From Paludibacter sp. (lineage in GTDB: Bacteria > Bacteroidota > Bacteroidia > Bacteroidales > Paludibacteraceae): a stretch of 56,613 nucleotides of DNA. The notes beneath the pieces are model-generated. The model was not told the DNA's origin and searched no databases. It worked only from the letters and a program-made list of their open reading frames with translations. The DNA lies in NCBI GenBank assembly GCA_010365115.1, contig JAAFGX010000020.1, forward strand, positions 1 to 56,613, in the 5' to 3' direction. This document shows positions 9,538 to 19,117 of the stretch, piece after piece (position 1 is the stretch's first letter; each line of letters opens with the position of its first letter). The position numbers and the translations under genes are program-made.

Positions 9538-11034
9538 TTAATTGGAGTGGTTTGACAATTTATTTCGCATAAAAATATGATAATTATATTTTCTTTCTTT
9601 ATAATTGTAATTATTTGCAATGTAATTTTCGATATCCTTACCTAATTTAGGTTCAATTTCAATTGAAGCGTCAGGTTTAAGGATAAATAATGGAGGATTC
9701 GCTTTTAATTCCGCATACACGATATCTCTTTCTTTATTACTACTTATAAATATTGAATTAAAGTATTTACTTGAAGAAACTCTTTCCGTATAAAATAATA
9801 TCGGATTTCCTGAAGTCCCTAATATATAGACTTTATCAGTTTTCTTTGAATTCTCTCTCAACCAAATTCCAATTTCTTCATTCGTATTTTCTTGTTGTTT
9901 TGCAAACCTTTGATATGCTTCTTTTAGAGTATATTTATCTGGAAAAAAGACGATTATTATTATTAGGATTAAAATTGATACATTTTGATTAAATTTAAAT
10001 TCGGATTTGACATTTTTTATATTTGTGAGTATTTCACTAAGTGTTATACCAACAATGATTGAAAGTGACGGTAATAATTGTTTTATTTGGTGTCCATAAA
10101 AATAACCGGATGAATTTACCCCAATAAAATCGAATAATAACCAAGTTAATAAGCAAATAAAATACCTCTTATTTAACAAATTGCGTTGGAATAATATCAG
10201 GAACAAGAAAGGATAAAATATTACAATTCGAGAAAATAGCCAATTACTAAAAAACCCGGAAATTCGATTGAGCATAGTGCTGCTGGATGCTGAATTTAAC
10301 AAAATTAGCCATGCACCATTGAAATAATCATTTAGAGATACTTTTTGTAAAAGTAGCGGTGTAATACTGACAAATGTTGAAAGTAAAATGCCAAAACTTA
10401 AGAGAACTAAACCAATTATTTTATTTTTTTTGTTAGTATTTGAACTGGTTTCAAACCAATAATAGAATATTAAGGCTATAGTAGTTGTTAATGCTATCTG
10501 TTTGAATGCAATTGAAATTCCCATTGAAATTCCTGCCAAAGTAATTAAGTATTTCCATTTATTACTGTACTTGCTTTTTAAAATAAAACAAAATGATAAT
10601 GTTGAGAAAAATACCATAAAGGTTTCTGTACATGATATAAAAGTGCCACCAAGAAAAATCCATGTAAAGGTTAAACCAAAAATATACATCCCGAATATCC
10701 CAGCTAATTTACTGTGTAATTTTTTTCCCAAATAATAAATTGTAAGCGTTGTCAGTAAAATAGAAAGTAGTCCAAGAGTTCTCATAAAAAATACATTAAC
10801 CCCAAATAAAGAGTATGAAATTGCATTCAACTCGAAAATCCCTGGCGTTTTGTTTTCAATAGTACCAATGTAAGGTAATATGTTATTTTCGTTCCAGACT
10901 CTCCCAATATAACTCCACATTGCTTCATCATTATTCAATGGTAAATCATAAGTGATAACCATAAATATTAAAAACAAAAAAATGAGGATGAAAATAGGGT
11001 TGTTTAAAAAAGATGAAATTCTATTTTTGTTCAT
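9538..11034 (-). CDS. GT-C (ArnT/PMT-like, family 39) membrane glycosyltransferase
   Basis: This is a polytopic inner-membrane transferase that probably takes a sugar from a polyprenyl-phosphate donor to a lipid-linked or LPS acceptor on the periplasmic face. The 498-residue protein has about twelve hydrophobic segments. Just after the first helix it has the GT-C acidic motif in [17 protein letters not shown], followed by the [10 protein letters not shown] type of loop. The C-terminal ~110 residues are soluble. It overlaps the upstream flavoprotein gene by 14 bases and is the last gene of the glycan cluster. GtrA-type flippases and a GtrB-like GT2 upstream make it the likely third member of a Gtr-style glycan modification set. 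The donor sugar is unknown. Confidence 0.82.
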   Translation of the reverse strand: MNKNRISSFLNNPIFILIFLFLIFMVITYDLPLNNDEAMWSYIGRVWNENNILPYIGTIENKTPGIFELNAISYSLFGVNVFFMRTLGLLSILLTTLTIYYLGKKLHSKLAGIFGMYIFGLTFTWIFLGGTFISCTETFMVFFSTLSFCFILKSKYSNKWKYLITLAGISMGISIAFKQIALTTTIALIFYYWFETSSNTNKKNKIIGLVLLSFGILLSTFVSITPLLLQKVSLNDYFNGAWLILLNSASSSTMLNRISGFFSNWLFSRIVIFYPFLFLILFQRNLLNKRYFICLLTWLLFDFIGVNSSGYFYGHQIKQLLPSLSIIVGITLSEILTNIKNVKSEFKFNQNVSILILIIIIVFFPDKYTLKEAYQRFAKQQENTNEEIGIWLRENSKKTDKVYILGTSGNPILFYTERVSSSKYFNSIFISSNKERDIVYAELKANPPLFILKPDASIEIEPKLGKDIENYIANNYNYKERKYNYHIFMRNKLSNHSN

Positions 11035-12607
11035 GATACACTTCTTCTGTATTTATATCCCAAATATTTTGTTTAGTTTTATTTTCTGAAATAATATTAT
11101 TTACAGCAGTTATTGCCGTAAGCATTGAGTGATCTTGATTATTGTATTTATGCATACCATTTCTACCAATTAAGAATAAATTTTCAATTTTATCAGTAAA
11201 ATTCCTTACCACATCAAATTGAGAATAGGTGCCAAAGTATGCGGGGTAGGTTTTAGGCATTCGAATAATTGTACTGTCGATTACTTCATTTTTATCTATA
11301 ATATCAATGCTATGCAATTCATCTATTGCAAATTGAATAAATGCAGCATCTTTCATTTCCCACAGTTCATCATCTTCGTTGCAAAAGTATTCCAGCCCAA
11401 TCCATACTTTATCAACATCAGCTACCATAAAAGGAGACCAATTATTAAATATCTGCAGTCGCCCAACTTTCACTTCACGTTCTTGAATATAAATCCAGTT
11501 GTCTGGAACCAATTTATTCAATGTGTTAATATTTGTTTCGTTTTTAATTTTCAACTTGTTAAGGAGTAAGCCAACCGTTATAAAATCTCGATATTGCAAT
11601 CCGTCACTTATTTTCGTTACGAAAGAAGGCACTTTCGGGCCCATGGTTTTTATCAGGTCTTTTACGGGCATTGTCGAAAAGATATAATCACCTTTTAAAA
11701 CAGTTGACAGATTTGTATTGTGATCATGGTACGTTAACTCTATTATTTTATTTCCGTTCAAATTAAGAGCTGTAACTTCTGCATTTTTTATAATAATTGC
11801 ACCTCTTTCTTTCACAATTTGGGCTACAGTTTCCCACATTTGACCAGGTCCCAATTTGGGATACATAAACTGTTCAATTAAACTGGTTTCTGTATTTTTC
11901 TGTTCTAAAGTATTTTCTTTTTTAAATATTGTTTTTAAAGCGTGGAGCAATGCTTTTTTAATCGATAATTCCTTAATTCGTTGTGCTCCCCAATCTGCAG
12001 CAATTTCCGTACATGGAACACCCCACACTTTCTCAGTATAGTCTTTGAAAAAAGTTATGTAAAGCTCTTTACCAAATCTACTAATAAAAAAATCTTCGAG
12101 TGTATATATATTCTTAACAGGGAATACCTGAACCCAAATGTAAGTACAACCTATTTTTAAAGTTCTGAATAATCCAAGGTTAACTACTGTTTTGATATTT
12201 AATGTAATAGGATAATCAAAAAACTTTCGAAGAAAAAAGATACGTGAGAGCCGATTTCTAATAAGCATTACTTTATCAGTTTTTTCAGGGTCAGGACCAT
12301 TAATCGTAAGTTTAACAGGAGTTCTTTTATCTTTATTAGGAATAGGTTTAAGCAATTCAGTTTTGGATAAAGATCCTTGAATTGGTAAGATATTTTGCCA
12401 CCATTTCATTACAATGTCCGATTTTGAAAAGAATCGGTGACCTCCAATGTCCATTCGGTTTCCATTGTGAACCACTGTTTTTGAAATACCACCAATATCA
12501 TTTGTCATCTCAATAATAATTGGGACGATATCCGTTTTGGTTACAAGTTCGTATGCAGCTGTTAACCCTGCAGGTCCAGCTCCAATTATTATGGCTATTT
12601 TACTCAT
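11021..12607 (-). CDS. FAD-dependent oxidoreductase, UDP-galactopyranose-mutase/amine-oxidase-like
   Basis: The 528-residue flavoprotein begins at the ATG at 12607 with the Rossmann dinucleotide motif [16 protein letters not shown], followed by the GG motif (GGISKTV) and [10 protein letters not shown]. This layout occurs in UDP-galactopyranose mutase relatives and the protoporphyrinogen-oxidase-like proteins of glycan clusters. Near the C-terminus [19 protein letters not shown] is the second FAD-contacting block. In this setting it probably isomerises or oxidises a nucleotide- or lipid-linked sugar. A frame extending upstream would add 14 residues, but these overlap the GtrA gene and are not conserved-looking. 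It overlaps its neighbours on both sides (8 and 14 bases), so it lies in a tight operon. Confidence 0.82.
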   Translation of the reverse strand: MSKIAIIIGAGPAGLTAAYELVTKTDIVPIIIEMTNDIGGISKTVVHNGNRMDIGGHRFFSKSDIVMKWWQNILPIQGSLSKTELLKPIPNKDKRTPVKLTINGPDPEKTDKVMLIRNRLSRIFFLRKFFDYPITLNIKTVVNLGLFRTLKIGCTYIWVQVFPVKNIYTLEDFFISRFGKELYITFFKDYTEKVWGVPCTEIAADWGAQRIKELSIKKALLHALKTIFKKENTLEQKNTETSLIEQFMYPKLGPGQMWETVAQIVKERGAIIIKNAEVTALNLNGNKIIELTYHDHNTNLSTVLKGDYIFSTMPVKDLIKTMGPKVPSFVTKISDGLQYRDFITVGLLLNKLKIKNETNINTLNKLVPDNWIYIQEREVKVGRLQIFNNWSPFMVADVDKVWIGLEYFCNEDDELWEMKDAAFIQFAIDELHSIDIIDKNEVIDSTIIRMPKTYPAYFGTYSQFDVVRNFTDKIENLFLIGRNGMHKYNNQDHSMLTAITAVNNIISENKTKQNIWDINTEEVYHEQK

Positions 12608-13058
12608 TAATGTTTCTTTTGGATGTAAAAAGCAGAAATTTGCGTACAAAAAAATTCCAGAAATAAACTATGAAACTTGTGAAAAATTTTGAAATTAAAT
12701 AATATAACAACAAAATGTCGGTAAACACCCACAATAAGAATTCATTTAATCCTAACCCTATTAATCCAATTAAAGAAAAAAACAATAACTCAATCCATTT
12801 CTTTTCAAATGTTCTAATAGTAAAAACCCATTTTATACTTAAATAATAATTTAGCAATAGCCCGATTAAAAATGATATCCCCGCAGATATCAGATAATGA
12901 ACGTTAAAATATTCGGTTAAAAGCAATAATAATCCAAAGTCCACAATAAAAGCAATACCACCAACTTGGGTATACCTGAATAACTGTACAAAGGTATTAT
13001 TTGTATCTTCGTAAAAAAAAGTTAGAATTTTTTTTTTGTAATCTATAATTTTAAACAT
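12600..13058 (-). CDS. GtrA-family membrane protein (first of three)
   Basis: This small four-helix inner-membrane protein has 152 residues. GtrA proteins are thought to flip polyprenyl-phosphate-linked sugars for glycan decoration. The family opening is [20 protein letters not shown], then helices near 55-72, 88-108 and 118-138, with [10 protein letters not shown] at the end, matching the usual GtrA C-terminus (N-x-x-x-K/R-x-F-x-F). It overlaps the flavoprotein gene by 8 bases, and the two are probably co-translated. Two more GtrA genes lie 0.5 and 1 kb upstream. Confidence 0.88.
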   Translation of the reverse strand: MFKIIDYKKKILTFFYEDTNNTFVQLFRYTQVGGIAFIVDFGLLLLLTEYFNVHYLISAGISFLIGLLLNYYLSIKWVFTIRTFEKKWIELLFFSLIGLIGLGLNEFLLWVFTDILLLYYLISKFFTSFIVYFWNFFVRKFLLFTSKRNINE

Positions 13059-13193
13059 TACTTAATTTCAATTTTTCAACTCACATTAGATCAGAATTGT
13101 TAACTATTTGCAAATCGACTTGTAATAACTTTTCGTAAATCGAAAATTTGATTTTGTGTATTTACAATTCTTTTTATAATAAATACTAAGGTG

Positions 13194-13553
13194 TTAATCG
13201 TTGTTGTTAAATATATTCATTTGAACCAGTTCATCTGCCATACGAACATATTCGGCGCAGGTGAACTGTTTTTCTTTTATATCGGAACAAAGGATTCCAC
13301 CTGCATTTTTTCGAAATTCTTCAATCACCGACTGCTTCCCAATTCTACTCAGCAACTGTTCGGCTGCAAATAAAGCGCCGCAAACTCCATCTTTTGCACG
13401 TCCCCCTCCCCAAGCCCGAAATTTTTCAATTTCTTGATCAGAAATAGAGAATTCCTTTTGAAATCCTTTCAAAATAGCTTGCGCACAGTTTAGGTTTTCA
13501 ACAGTAGCATGAAAGTACAAGTCAGATTTCATTCTTTTGTTTTGATTATCCAT
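13194..13553 (-). CDS. C-GCAxxG-C-C family small cysteine protein
   Basis: The 119-residue protein has the four spaced cysteines of the C_GCAxxG_C_C family: C23 in LNCAQAIL, C58 in the degenerate core VCGALFAAEQLL, C89 in GILCSD and C99 in FTCAEYV. Such proteins are suspected redox or metal-binding proteins, but no function is established. There is no signal peptide or membrane segment. It sits between two GtrA genes on the same strand, with about 135 bases of spacer on its downstream side, and has no obvious link to glycan synthesis. It may be a passenger gene. Confidence 0.8.
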   Translation of the reverse strand: MDNQNKRMKSDLYFHATVENLNCAQAILKGFQKEFSISDQEIEKFRAWGGGRAKDGVCGALFAAEQLLSRIGKQSVIEEFRKNAGGILCSDIKEKQFTCAEYVRMADELVQMNIFNNND

Positions 13554-13571
13554 CTTTATGTTTTTTTACTT

Positions 13572-13973
13572 TTATTCAACAATAGAATTGTTTTTAAAAG
13601 TATAATACTTGTTTAAAATAAAATTAATACCAGTGTAAACAACAATTGAGATTAACTGGCACAAATAGGAATCAATTTGAGTGTAATGGATTAACAAATA
13701 TAGATTTCCCAATTGAAATAGATAGGAAATTGCAAAAGTAATTATAAACTTAAAAAGAGTGTCCTTTACTCTCGTGTTGCTGGCAAATGTCCATTTCCGG
13801 TTCCAGATAAAACTATTTACCAAGCCTACAATATACCCAATTATATTGGATGTATAATCATTGAAATGCAATACTTTGAGAAAAACCCAAATAGTTGCGG
13901 CAGTAAGCAAGGTATTTGAGATACCTACAATTCCAAATTTTATTAGTTGGGTGAGTGATTTATTCTGAAACAT
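13572..13973 (-). CDS. GtrA-family membrane protein (second of three)
   Basis: This 133-residue four-helix GtrA-like protein has the family opening LIKFGIVGISNTLLTAATIW and the ending NFILNKYYTFKN. I start it at the ATG at 13973, because the frame further upstream begins only with a TTG. It is the presumed flippase partner of the polyprenyl-phosphate sugar synthase encoded just upstream. It follows the third GtrA gene by 27 bases. Confidence 0.88.
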   Translation of the reverse strand: MFQNKSLTQLIKFGIVGISNTLLTAATIWVFLKVLHFNDYTSNIIGYIVGLVNSFIWNRKWTFASNTRVKDTLFKFIITFAISYLFQLGNLYLLIHYTQIDSYLCQLISIVVYTGINFILNKYYTFKNNSIVE

Positions 13974-14000
13974 GCTATTTTTAAAAGGTTTAAAGTTCAA

Positions 14001-14411
14001 TTATTGTAGAATTTCAGAATCAGTGAAAACAAAGTTTTTATTCAATAGAAAAGCAAAAAAACCAATTGGAATTACTAAAATGGCACCACTTAAATAGATA
14101 TTTACAGCAAAGTATTGAAGGATTGCTAAACAGCCCAGATTTAAGAAATAGGTGATTACATAAACTCCTAAAAATTTCAATAATAAATAGTTATTGTGGT
14201 TTTTAAAAACAAAACTTCCAATTGTTTTAAAATTAAAAAGTATGCCTGAGATGGTGCATATAAGTAATGCTAATGGATACGTTAATCCAGAATAAATTAG
14301 CAGAGCAAAAAGCCCATAACCGAAAGCTGTATTTAATCCACCAACTAAAAAGAAACGTATGAGTTTGTGCTTTAGCAGGTTATTTGTTATTTTTTTTATT
14401 TTCTTTTTCAT
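14001..14411 (-). CDS. GtrA-family membrane protein (third of three)
   Basis: This 136-residue GtrA-like protein has four predicted helices, the opening KLIRFFLVGGLNTAFGYG and the C-terminal LLNKNFVFTD. The ATG at 14411 lies inside the 3' end of the GT2 gene (32-base overlap); the frame further upstream has only a TTG. The overlap with a GtrB-like glycosyltransferase is the classical GtrA-GtrB pairing, which strongly suggests that these two work on the same lipid-linked sugar. Confidence 0.87.
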   Translation of the reverse strand: MKKKIKKITNNLLKHKLIRFFLVGGLNTAFGYGLFALLIYSGLTYPLALLICTISGILFNFKTIGSFVFKNHNNYLLLKFLGVYVITYFLNLGCLAILQYFAVNIYLSGAILVIPIGFFAFLLNKNFVFTDSEILQ

Positions 14412-15339
14412 CAAAGTTAATTCTTTCTTTTTCAACAACAAGTGGACGTTTTTTTACCTGAGTAAAAATTGCTCCAATGTATTCGCCGATAATCCCTAAG
14501 AAAAATAATTGCACACCACCAAAAAAGAATAATCCGATAACAAGTGGAGCAACTCCAATTGAAAAAGTACTCCAGAACATAAGTTTAGCTAACAGATAAC
14601 CCATTGCAATTAAAAAACTTAGAAGCGAAACTGCAAAACCAATAAAACTAGCCAAACGCAAAGGTAATTTTGAATAATTGATAAAACCAAGCATGGCAAT
14701 ATCGTAAAGAGTATAGAAATTGTTATTCGTTTTGCCTTTTTCTCTTTTTGGTTGCACATAAGGAATTTCAGTTCTATTGAAACCCAATTCAGTGATTAAC
14801 CCTCTGAAATAGGGATAAGGTTCGTCTATAGTTCTGAGAATATCAACAAAAGATTTGTCGTAAAGTCCAAAACCGGTAAAATTCTTCACTTGTTCTGTTT
14901 CAGAAATACGGGAAATAGTTCGGTAAAAAAGTTTTCGCAACAAAAACATCAACCTGTTTTCTTTGCTTTTATTTTTTGTGCCAATCACAATTTTGAAACC
15001 TTCTTCCCATTTTTCCAGAAACTTTGCAATCATACTTGGTGGATCTTGCAAATCGGCAACAACCAGTATAACAGCATCGCCCGTGGCTTGCAAAATGCCG
15101 TAATAGGGAGAACGAATATGTCCAAAATTTCGAATATTGACTATTATTTTAATGTTCTTGTCATCTTGTGCCAACTTCTTTAGAATCGTAACCGTTTTGT
15201 CAGTTGAAGCATTATCTATAAAAATATGCTCGTATTTATATTGCGGCAACGAATCGAAAACAGCTTTTACTTGATGGTAAAGATTTTCGACATTCATTTC
15301 TTCATTGTAACAAGGGGTGACAATACTTATCATGTTCAT
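14380..15339 (-). CDS. GT2 polyprenyl-phosphate glycosyltransferase (GtrB/ArnC/DPM1-like)
   Basis: This enzyme probably moves a sugar from a nucleotide donor to undecaprenyl phosphate on the cytoplasmic face. The 319-residue protein has an N-terminal GT-A domain (about 1-220) opening SIVTPCYNEEMNVENLY. The DxD-like metal motif is in VVADLQDPP, and the N-F-G-H-x-x-S block (RNFGHIRSP) is typical of DPM1 and GtrB enzymes. Two C-terminal helices (about 232-255 and 265-292) are the GtrB membrane anchor. Two ATG codons exist (15339 and 15333). The gene lies 28 bases after the transketolase C-terminal gene and overlaps a GtrA gene. Confidence 0.92.
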   Translation of the reverse strand: MNMISIVTPCYNEEMNVENLYHQVKAVFDSLPQYKYEHIFIDNASTDKTVTILKKLAQDDKNIKIIVNIRNFGHIRSPYYGILQATGDAVILVVADLQDPPSMIAKFLEKWEEGFKIVIGTKNKSKENRLMFLLRKLFYRTISRISETEQVKNFTGFGLYDKSFVDILRTIDEPYPYFRGLITELGFNRTEIPYVQPKREKGKTNNNFYTLYDIAMLGFINYSKLPLRLASFIGFAVSLLSFLIAMGYLLAKLMFWSTFSIGVAPLVIGLFFFGGVQLFFLGIIGEYIGAIFTQVKKRPLVVEKERINFDEKENKKNNK

Positions 15340-15367
15340 AATTTATTCAATAATTAATCCTTAAAAC

Positions 15368-16285
15368 CTATATTTCAAACATATTTCTGCTTAATTCAAG
15401 TCCGGCCAGTTTTCTTAAATAATCCTGAGAACCTGCTACGGAATAAAATTTATCTGGAATAGCAATTCGCTTTACTAATGGCAAATGAGATAATTTACGC
15501 TCTTCCAATAAATCATTCATCACTTCGAGAATGGCTGATCCAAAACCTCCCTGAGCCTGATGTTCTTCAATAGTAATTATTTTTTTATGTGAATCGAAAA
15601 TCTCAGCTAAAAGATCTTTATTTAGCGGTTTTACGAAGGGAAAGCTATAAATAGATGCTTTAATTTCATTTTGTTCTACAAAATCGACAACATATTTCAA
15701 CATCGCACCTGTTGTAAAAATAGCGACTTCTCCTTCGTTTCTGATTTCTAAAATATCTCCCAATGACAAATCGAATAATGAGTTTTCTTTATGCACCAAT
15801 GGCTCTCCAGCTTTTCCAATTCGAATGTAACAGGGACCTGTGTGTCGAACTGAGAAAGTTGTAATTGCTTTGGTTTCTATCGGGTCGCCGGGTGCACAAA
15901 CAACTAAGTTTGGGATAGTTCGGAGCATCCCAATTTCTTCGGTTGCATGATGTGAAACACCCAAAGGGCCGTATGCAAAACCACCACCCACTGCAACGAT
16001 TTTTACATTCAAATTGTGGTAGCAAATGTCGTATCTTATTTGTTCCATACAGCGCAATGTAGGGAAATTGCCAATGGAATAAATATAAACACAATATCCT
16101 TCCATGGCCAGACCGGCAGCGATTCCGGCCATATTTTGCTCAGCAATTCCAACATTAAGATACCTTTCGGGAAATAATTCTGCAAAAGCTTCCACAACAC
16201 TAAATCCCAAATCACCAACCAATAAAAATATTTTTTTATTGGCCTTAGCTTCTTCTATTAATTGATTGATAAATGCTGTTCTCAT
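15368..16285 (-). CDS. Transketolase-like C-terminal subunit (Pyr and C domains)
   Basis: The 305-residue protein has the pyrimidine-binding domain of transketolase, with YLNVGIAEQNMAGIAAGLAM carrying the catalytic glutamate that activates thiamine diphosphate. The C-terminal domain begins about residue 175. It must pair with the N-terminal half encoded at 17072-17884. In most split transketolases the two halves are adjacent, but here a methyltransferase gene lies between them. Given the neighbouring CDP-3,6-dideoxyhexose genes, I infer that it transfers a two-carbon unit onto a 4-keto sugar rather than serving the pentose phosphate pathway. A primary-metabolism role cannot be excluded. Confidence 0.88.
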   Translation of the reverse strand: MRTAFINQLIEEAKANKKIFLLVGDLGFSVVEAFAELFPERYLNVGIAEQNMAGIAAGLAMEGYCVYIYSIGNFPTLRCMEQIRYDICYHNLNVKIVAVGGGFAYGPLGVSHHATEEIGMLRTIPNLVVCAPGDPIETKAITTFSVRHTGPCYIRIGKAGEPLVHKENSLFDLSLGDILEIRNEGEVAIFTTGAMLKYVVDFVEQNEIKASIYSFPFVKPLNKDLLAEIFDSHKKIITIEEHQAQGGFGSAILEVMNDLLEERKLSHLPLVKRIAIPDKFYSVAGSQDYLRKLAGLELSRNMFEI

Positions 16286-16300
16286 TTGAATTGTTGAAAA

Positions 16301-17056
16301 TTATAAAATTATCCAGGAAATCCAAGGATCGATTGTTGATCTATTCAGTTTATAGTTTTTCAAGTCAAAAGATTCCAGCAAAGCTACTGTTTCTCCCGGA
16401 TAATTTGGACAATTCGATTGATCAAAACAAACTACCGCACCTTTACACATACGAGGTAGAAAAAGATCTAAGGCTTTTTTTGTTGGTTCGTATAAATCAA
16501 AATCTAAATACAACAACGAAACCAATAAGTGATTATTATTCTTTAAATACTCTTCTCCTGTTATTAAAAAGTCTCCTTTTATAAGTTCAATATTTTGAAT
16601 ATGAGATAAATGTCTCTCTTTGTTGTATTTCTCAATTGATAAGGAAAACTCATCTATGTTTGCTCCTTTCAAATCGCCAACAATTGGATTTTTGTCGTCA
16701 TTGGCATCGTTGAGCGAAACAGCCGGAAAACCGTCGAAAGTATCGAACCCAATTATTTTTCGGGTGTAATTTGTTGGTTCATATATATTTGACAATTGGG
16801 CCCATGAAAAAAGGCCAGCCCCATTGAAAACTCCACACTCTACAATTACGCCATTTGTAAATAAGATGTTTTGGAAAATTTCATGTTTACATAAAAATCT
16901 TGCAATACTGCGTTTAGAAGAAAATCGAGTAAACGCTTCAAGTTTTCCAAATGTATCTATTTGGCTCGATTCAAAAGCTTCCTCAACTAAATTATAAGAC
17001 TTGAGATCATTTTCTGAATGTCGTTTGGGATTCCCCCCGTTTTTTTCAATATCCAT
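16301..17056 (-). CDS. TylF/MycF-like macrocin O-methyltransferase family protein
   Basis: This is a SAM-dependent, probably metal-dependent O-methyltransferase. TylF and MycF methylate sugar hydroxyls. The 251-residue protein has the SAM site IVECGVFNGAGLF (about 88-100), an acidic second strand in IIGFDTFDGFP, and the family block LLYLDFDLYEPTKKALDLF with metal-binding aspartates. It starts 15 bases after the transketolase N-terminal gene and ends 15 bases before the C-terminal gene, so all three are co-transcribed. The position implies methylation of the same sugar. The acceptor and position are inference only. Confidence 0.85.
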   Translation of the reverse strand: MDIEKNGGNPKRHSENDLKSYNLVEEAFESSQIDTFGKLEAFTRFSSKRSIARFLCKHEIFQNILFTNGVIVECGVFNGAGLFSWAQLSNIYEPTNYTRKIIGFDTFDGFPAVSLNDANDDKNPIVGDLKGANIDEFSLSIEKYNKERHLSHIQNIELIKGDFLITGEEYLKNNNHLLVSLLYLDFDLYEPTKKALDLFLPRMCKGAVVCFDQSNCPNYPGETVALLESFDLKNYKLNRSTIDPWISWIIL

Positions 17057-17071
17057 TTTTTGCTATATAAA

Positions 17072-17884
17072 TTAGTGTATTTGATTAATTGCTTCTTCAA
17101 GTTGTTTGCCATTAGGAGACCTATAATGCCACAGTAACTTATTTTCCATAAAATCTACTCCCTTTCCCTTAACAGTGTGAGCAATAATAACTTTTGGTTT
17201 TTCATTTGGATGTTGCACTTTTTCAAAAACACTCCTTAATGCATTGTGGTCATGCCCATTCACTTCAAAAGTTTCCCAACGAAATGCTTCAAATTTGTCA
17301 TTCAGAGGATGTAAATCAATTACATCTTTCACCGAACCCAAACTTTGGATTTTATTATAATCGACAATTAAAATGAGATTATCTAACTTTAATTGAGGTG
17401 CCAAAAGTATTGATTCCCAATTGGAACCTTCATCCAATTCTCCATCGCTTACTAGACAATAAGTTTTCCAGTTTTGTCCTTTGCGTTTTCCAGCTAATGC
17501 CAAACCACAACTTACTGGTAAGGCATGTCCCAAACTTCCTGCTGAAATTTCAACTCCGGGGATTTGATGGCTGGTATGTGATAAAAAAATGCTACCATCT
17601 TTTGCGTAGCTATCTAAATCTTCGACCCCGAAAAATCCCTTTAACGCCAATGTAGCATATAAACTTGTACATGCATGGCCTTTGGATAACAAAAATCTGT
17701 CGCGGTTCGAATTTGAAGGGTTTGAAGGGTCGATATTCAAAATGTCATTATACAAAACAGCTAATATATCAGCCATTGATAAAGCACCACCAATATGTGA
17801 GGCATTGGCAGCATATACCATTTTCAAAGCCAGTTTCCGAATGTCCTTAGATAATTCTTCCGATGTTATATTGTTGATAATCAT
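17072..17884 (-). CDS. Transketolase-like N-terminal subunit (TPP-binding PP domain)
   Basis: The 270-residue protein matches the PP domain of transketolase. It has ASHIGGALSMADILAVLY, the RFLLSKGHACTSLYATLAL block with the substrate-binding histidine, and the thiamine diphosphate motif from SDGELDEGSNWE to VDYNKIQ (a GDGx...N equivalent with S in place of the first G). It pairs with the C-terminal subunit gene at 15368-16285. It is the first gene after an intergenic inverted-repeat region of about 280 bases, so a new transcript could start here, although I see no convincing promoter. Confidence 0.88.
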   Translation of the reverse strand: MIINNITSEELSKDIRKLALKMVYAANASHIGGALSMADILAVLYNDILNIDPSNPSNSNRDRFLLSKGHACTSLYATLALKGFFGVEDLDSYAKDGSIFLSHTSHQIPGVEISAGSLGHALPVSCGLALAGKRKGQNWKTYCLVSDGELDEGSNWESILLAPQLKLDNLILIVDYNKIQSLGSVKDVIDLHPLNDKFEAFRWETFEVNGHDHNALRSVFEKVQHPNEKPKVIIAHTVKGKGVDFMENKLLWHYRSPNGKQLEEAINQIH

Positions 17885-17941
17885 TATATTTTATATGAAT
17901 TAATATGCTAATGTGCACAAAAATAAAGATTTAAGATTCAC

Positions 17942-18117
17942 CACTGTGGCACTAAGCACACAGAGCTTCACTAAGAAAGTATTGAATACAGACCACTAAG
18001 AAAAACACAAGTATTTTTTTTACATATATTCGGTTCTAAATCTGAGAATGACCAGTTTTATGCTTAGTGTTCTAAAATTTAAACTTAATGAGTCTTTGTG
18101 TGCTTATTGACTTAGTG
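17942..18117. repeat. Imperfect long inverted repeat between cluster genes
   Basis: The 280-base gap between the epimerase gene and the split transketolase holds an imperfect inverted repeat. The left arm (about 17950-17976, CACTAAGCACACAGAGC...) pairs with the right arm (about 18086-18117, ...CTTTGTGTGCTTATTG). A second pair of CTTAG/CTAAG boxes lies inside. Elements with such ACTAAGCACACAAAG wording are commonly scattered in Bacteroidota intergenic regions. There is no coding sequence. Confidence 0.6.
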
Positions 18118-18164
18118 ATAAATGTTTTATTTCGAGTCTTATAATGTTTTAATCTGAATAAAGT

Positions 18165-19094
18165 CTATTTTGTTTTTCTTTTGTCTAAATAATAATCAAT
18201 CGTTTCGTCAAGTCCATCATAAATGCTGTATGTTGGTTGGAAATTGAATTTTTCGTAAAAACGATTTGAATTTCCTTGCATATGCATAACCTGATTGGGT
18301 CGGTATGGTAATTCTCCAAAAAGCAATAATTTTTTGTAGGGAGATAATCTTTTTTCTAAAGTAATTAATACTTCTTTTAATTTTTGGCTGTTGTTGCTTG
18401 AAAAATTATAGATTCCTGAAAAATTGTTTTCACATTCAACTACTTTCAAAATTCCTAAAGCAAAATCTTGCGTAAATAAATAATCGTATTTTTGATCGCA
18501 AGCAGTTAATGGTATTTCTTTTTGTTCTATTAAATGACTTATTACTGTTGGAAATAACCACCCCGAATCTTCTTTTGGTCCGAATATAGAAAAAAGCCGA
18601 AGCCAATACCATTCAATTTTGTTCTGTTCTGCAAAAACTTTCAGAAGAACTGACGTCTTTACTTTTGCAACTCCGTAGGCCGTGTTCGGATTAAGATTAT
18701 AATTTTCATCTACAGTACTATCAAAGTTTCCATATTCAGCCTGCGAACCCAATGCAATGATTTTCGATATATTGGTTTTTTTTACAATTTCAAAAAGAGA
18801 AGCTAAAAATGAGATATTTTTTTCTTGTTCTATCCAGTTATCTCTGTCTGTTGATTTAACTCCATTCCAGGCGGCATGAATCAAAATCTCCGGTTTTGAA
18901 TGAATAATTTGCGACTCCATTTCATTCAGATAATCACAATCAATCCATTGAATTTGATTTTTAAAACCATTGCAACGATTGAGATTGCTGCTCGCTCTTT
19001 TTAATGCCATCACTTTAAAGCCTTGTTTCACAAGTTTTTCTGCAATGTGCGAGCCGAGAAATCCTGTTGCTCCTGTTAAAAGTACTGTTTTCAT
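18165..19094 (-). CDS. NAD-dependent epimerase/dehydratase (CDP-abequose/paratose-synthase-like)
   Basis: This is a short-chain extended reductase likely acting on the 4-keto group of a CDP-3,6-dideoxy sugar. The 309-residue protein starts with the Rossmann motif LLTGATGFLGSHIAEKL and has the catalytic YxxxK as AYGVAK near 140, followed by LRLFSIFGP. The fold and size match RfbJ/Prt-type CDP-sugar synthases, but the specificity (abequose, paratose, or a reductase for a branched sugar) cannot be read. It follows the flavin reductase gene by 23 bases, in one operon with rfbF, rfbG and rfbH. Confidence 0.83.
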   Translation of the reverse strand: MKTVLLTGATGFLGSHIAEKLVKQGFKVMALKRASSNLNRCNGFKNQIQWIDCDYLNEMESQIIHSKPEILIHAAWNGVKSTDRDNWIEQEKNISFLASLFEIVKKTNISKIIALGSQAEYGNFDSTVDENYNLNPNTAYGVAKVKTSVLLKVFAEQNKIEWYWLRLFSIFGPKEDSGWLFPTVISHLIEQKEIPLTACDQKYDYLFTQDFALGILKVVECENNFSGIYNFSSNNSQKLKEVLITLEKRLSPYKKLLLFGELPYRPNQVMHMQGNSNRFYEKFNFQPTYSIYDGLDETIDYYLDKRKTK

Positions 19095-19117
19095 TTTAGT
19101 TCCATGATTTTCATATA

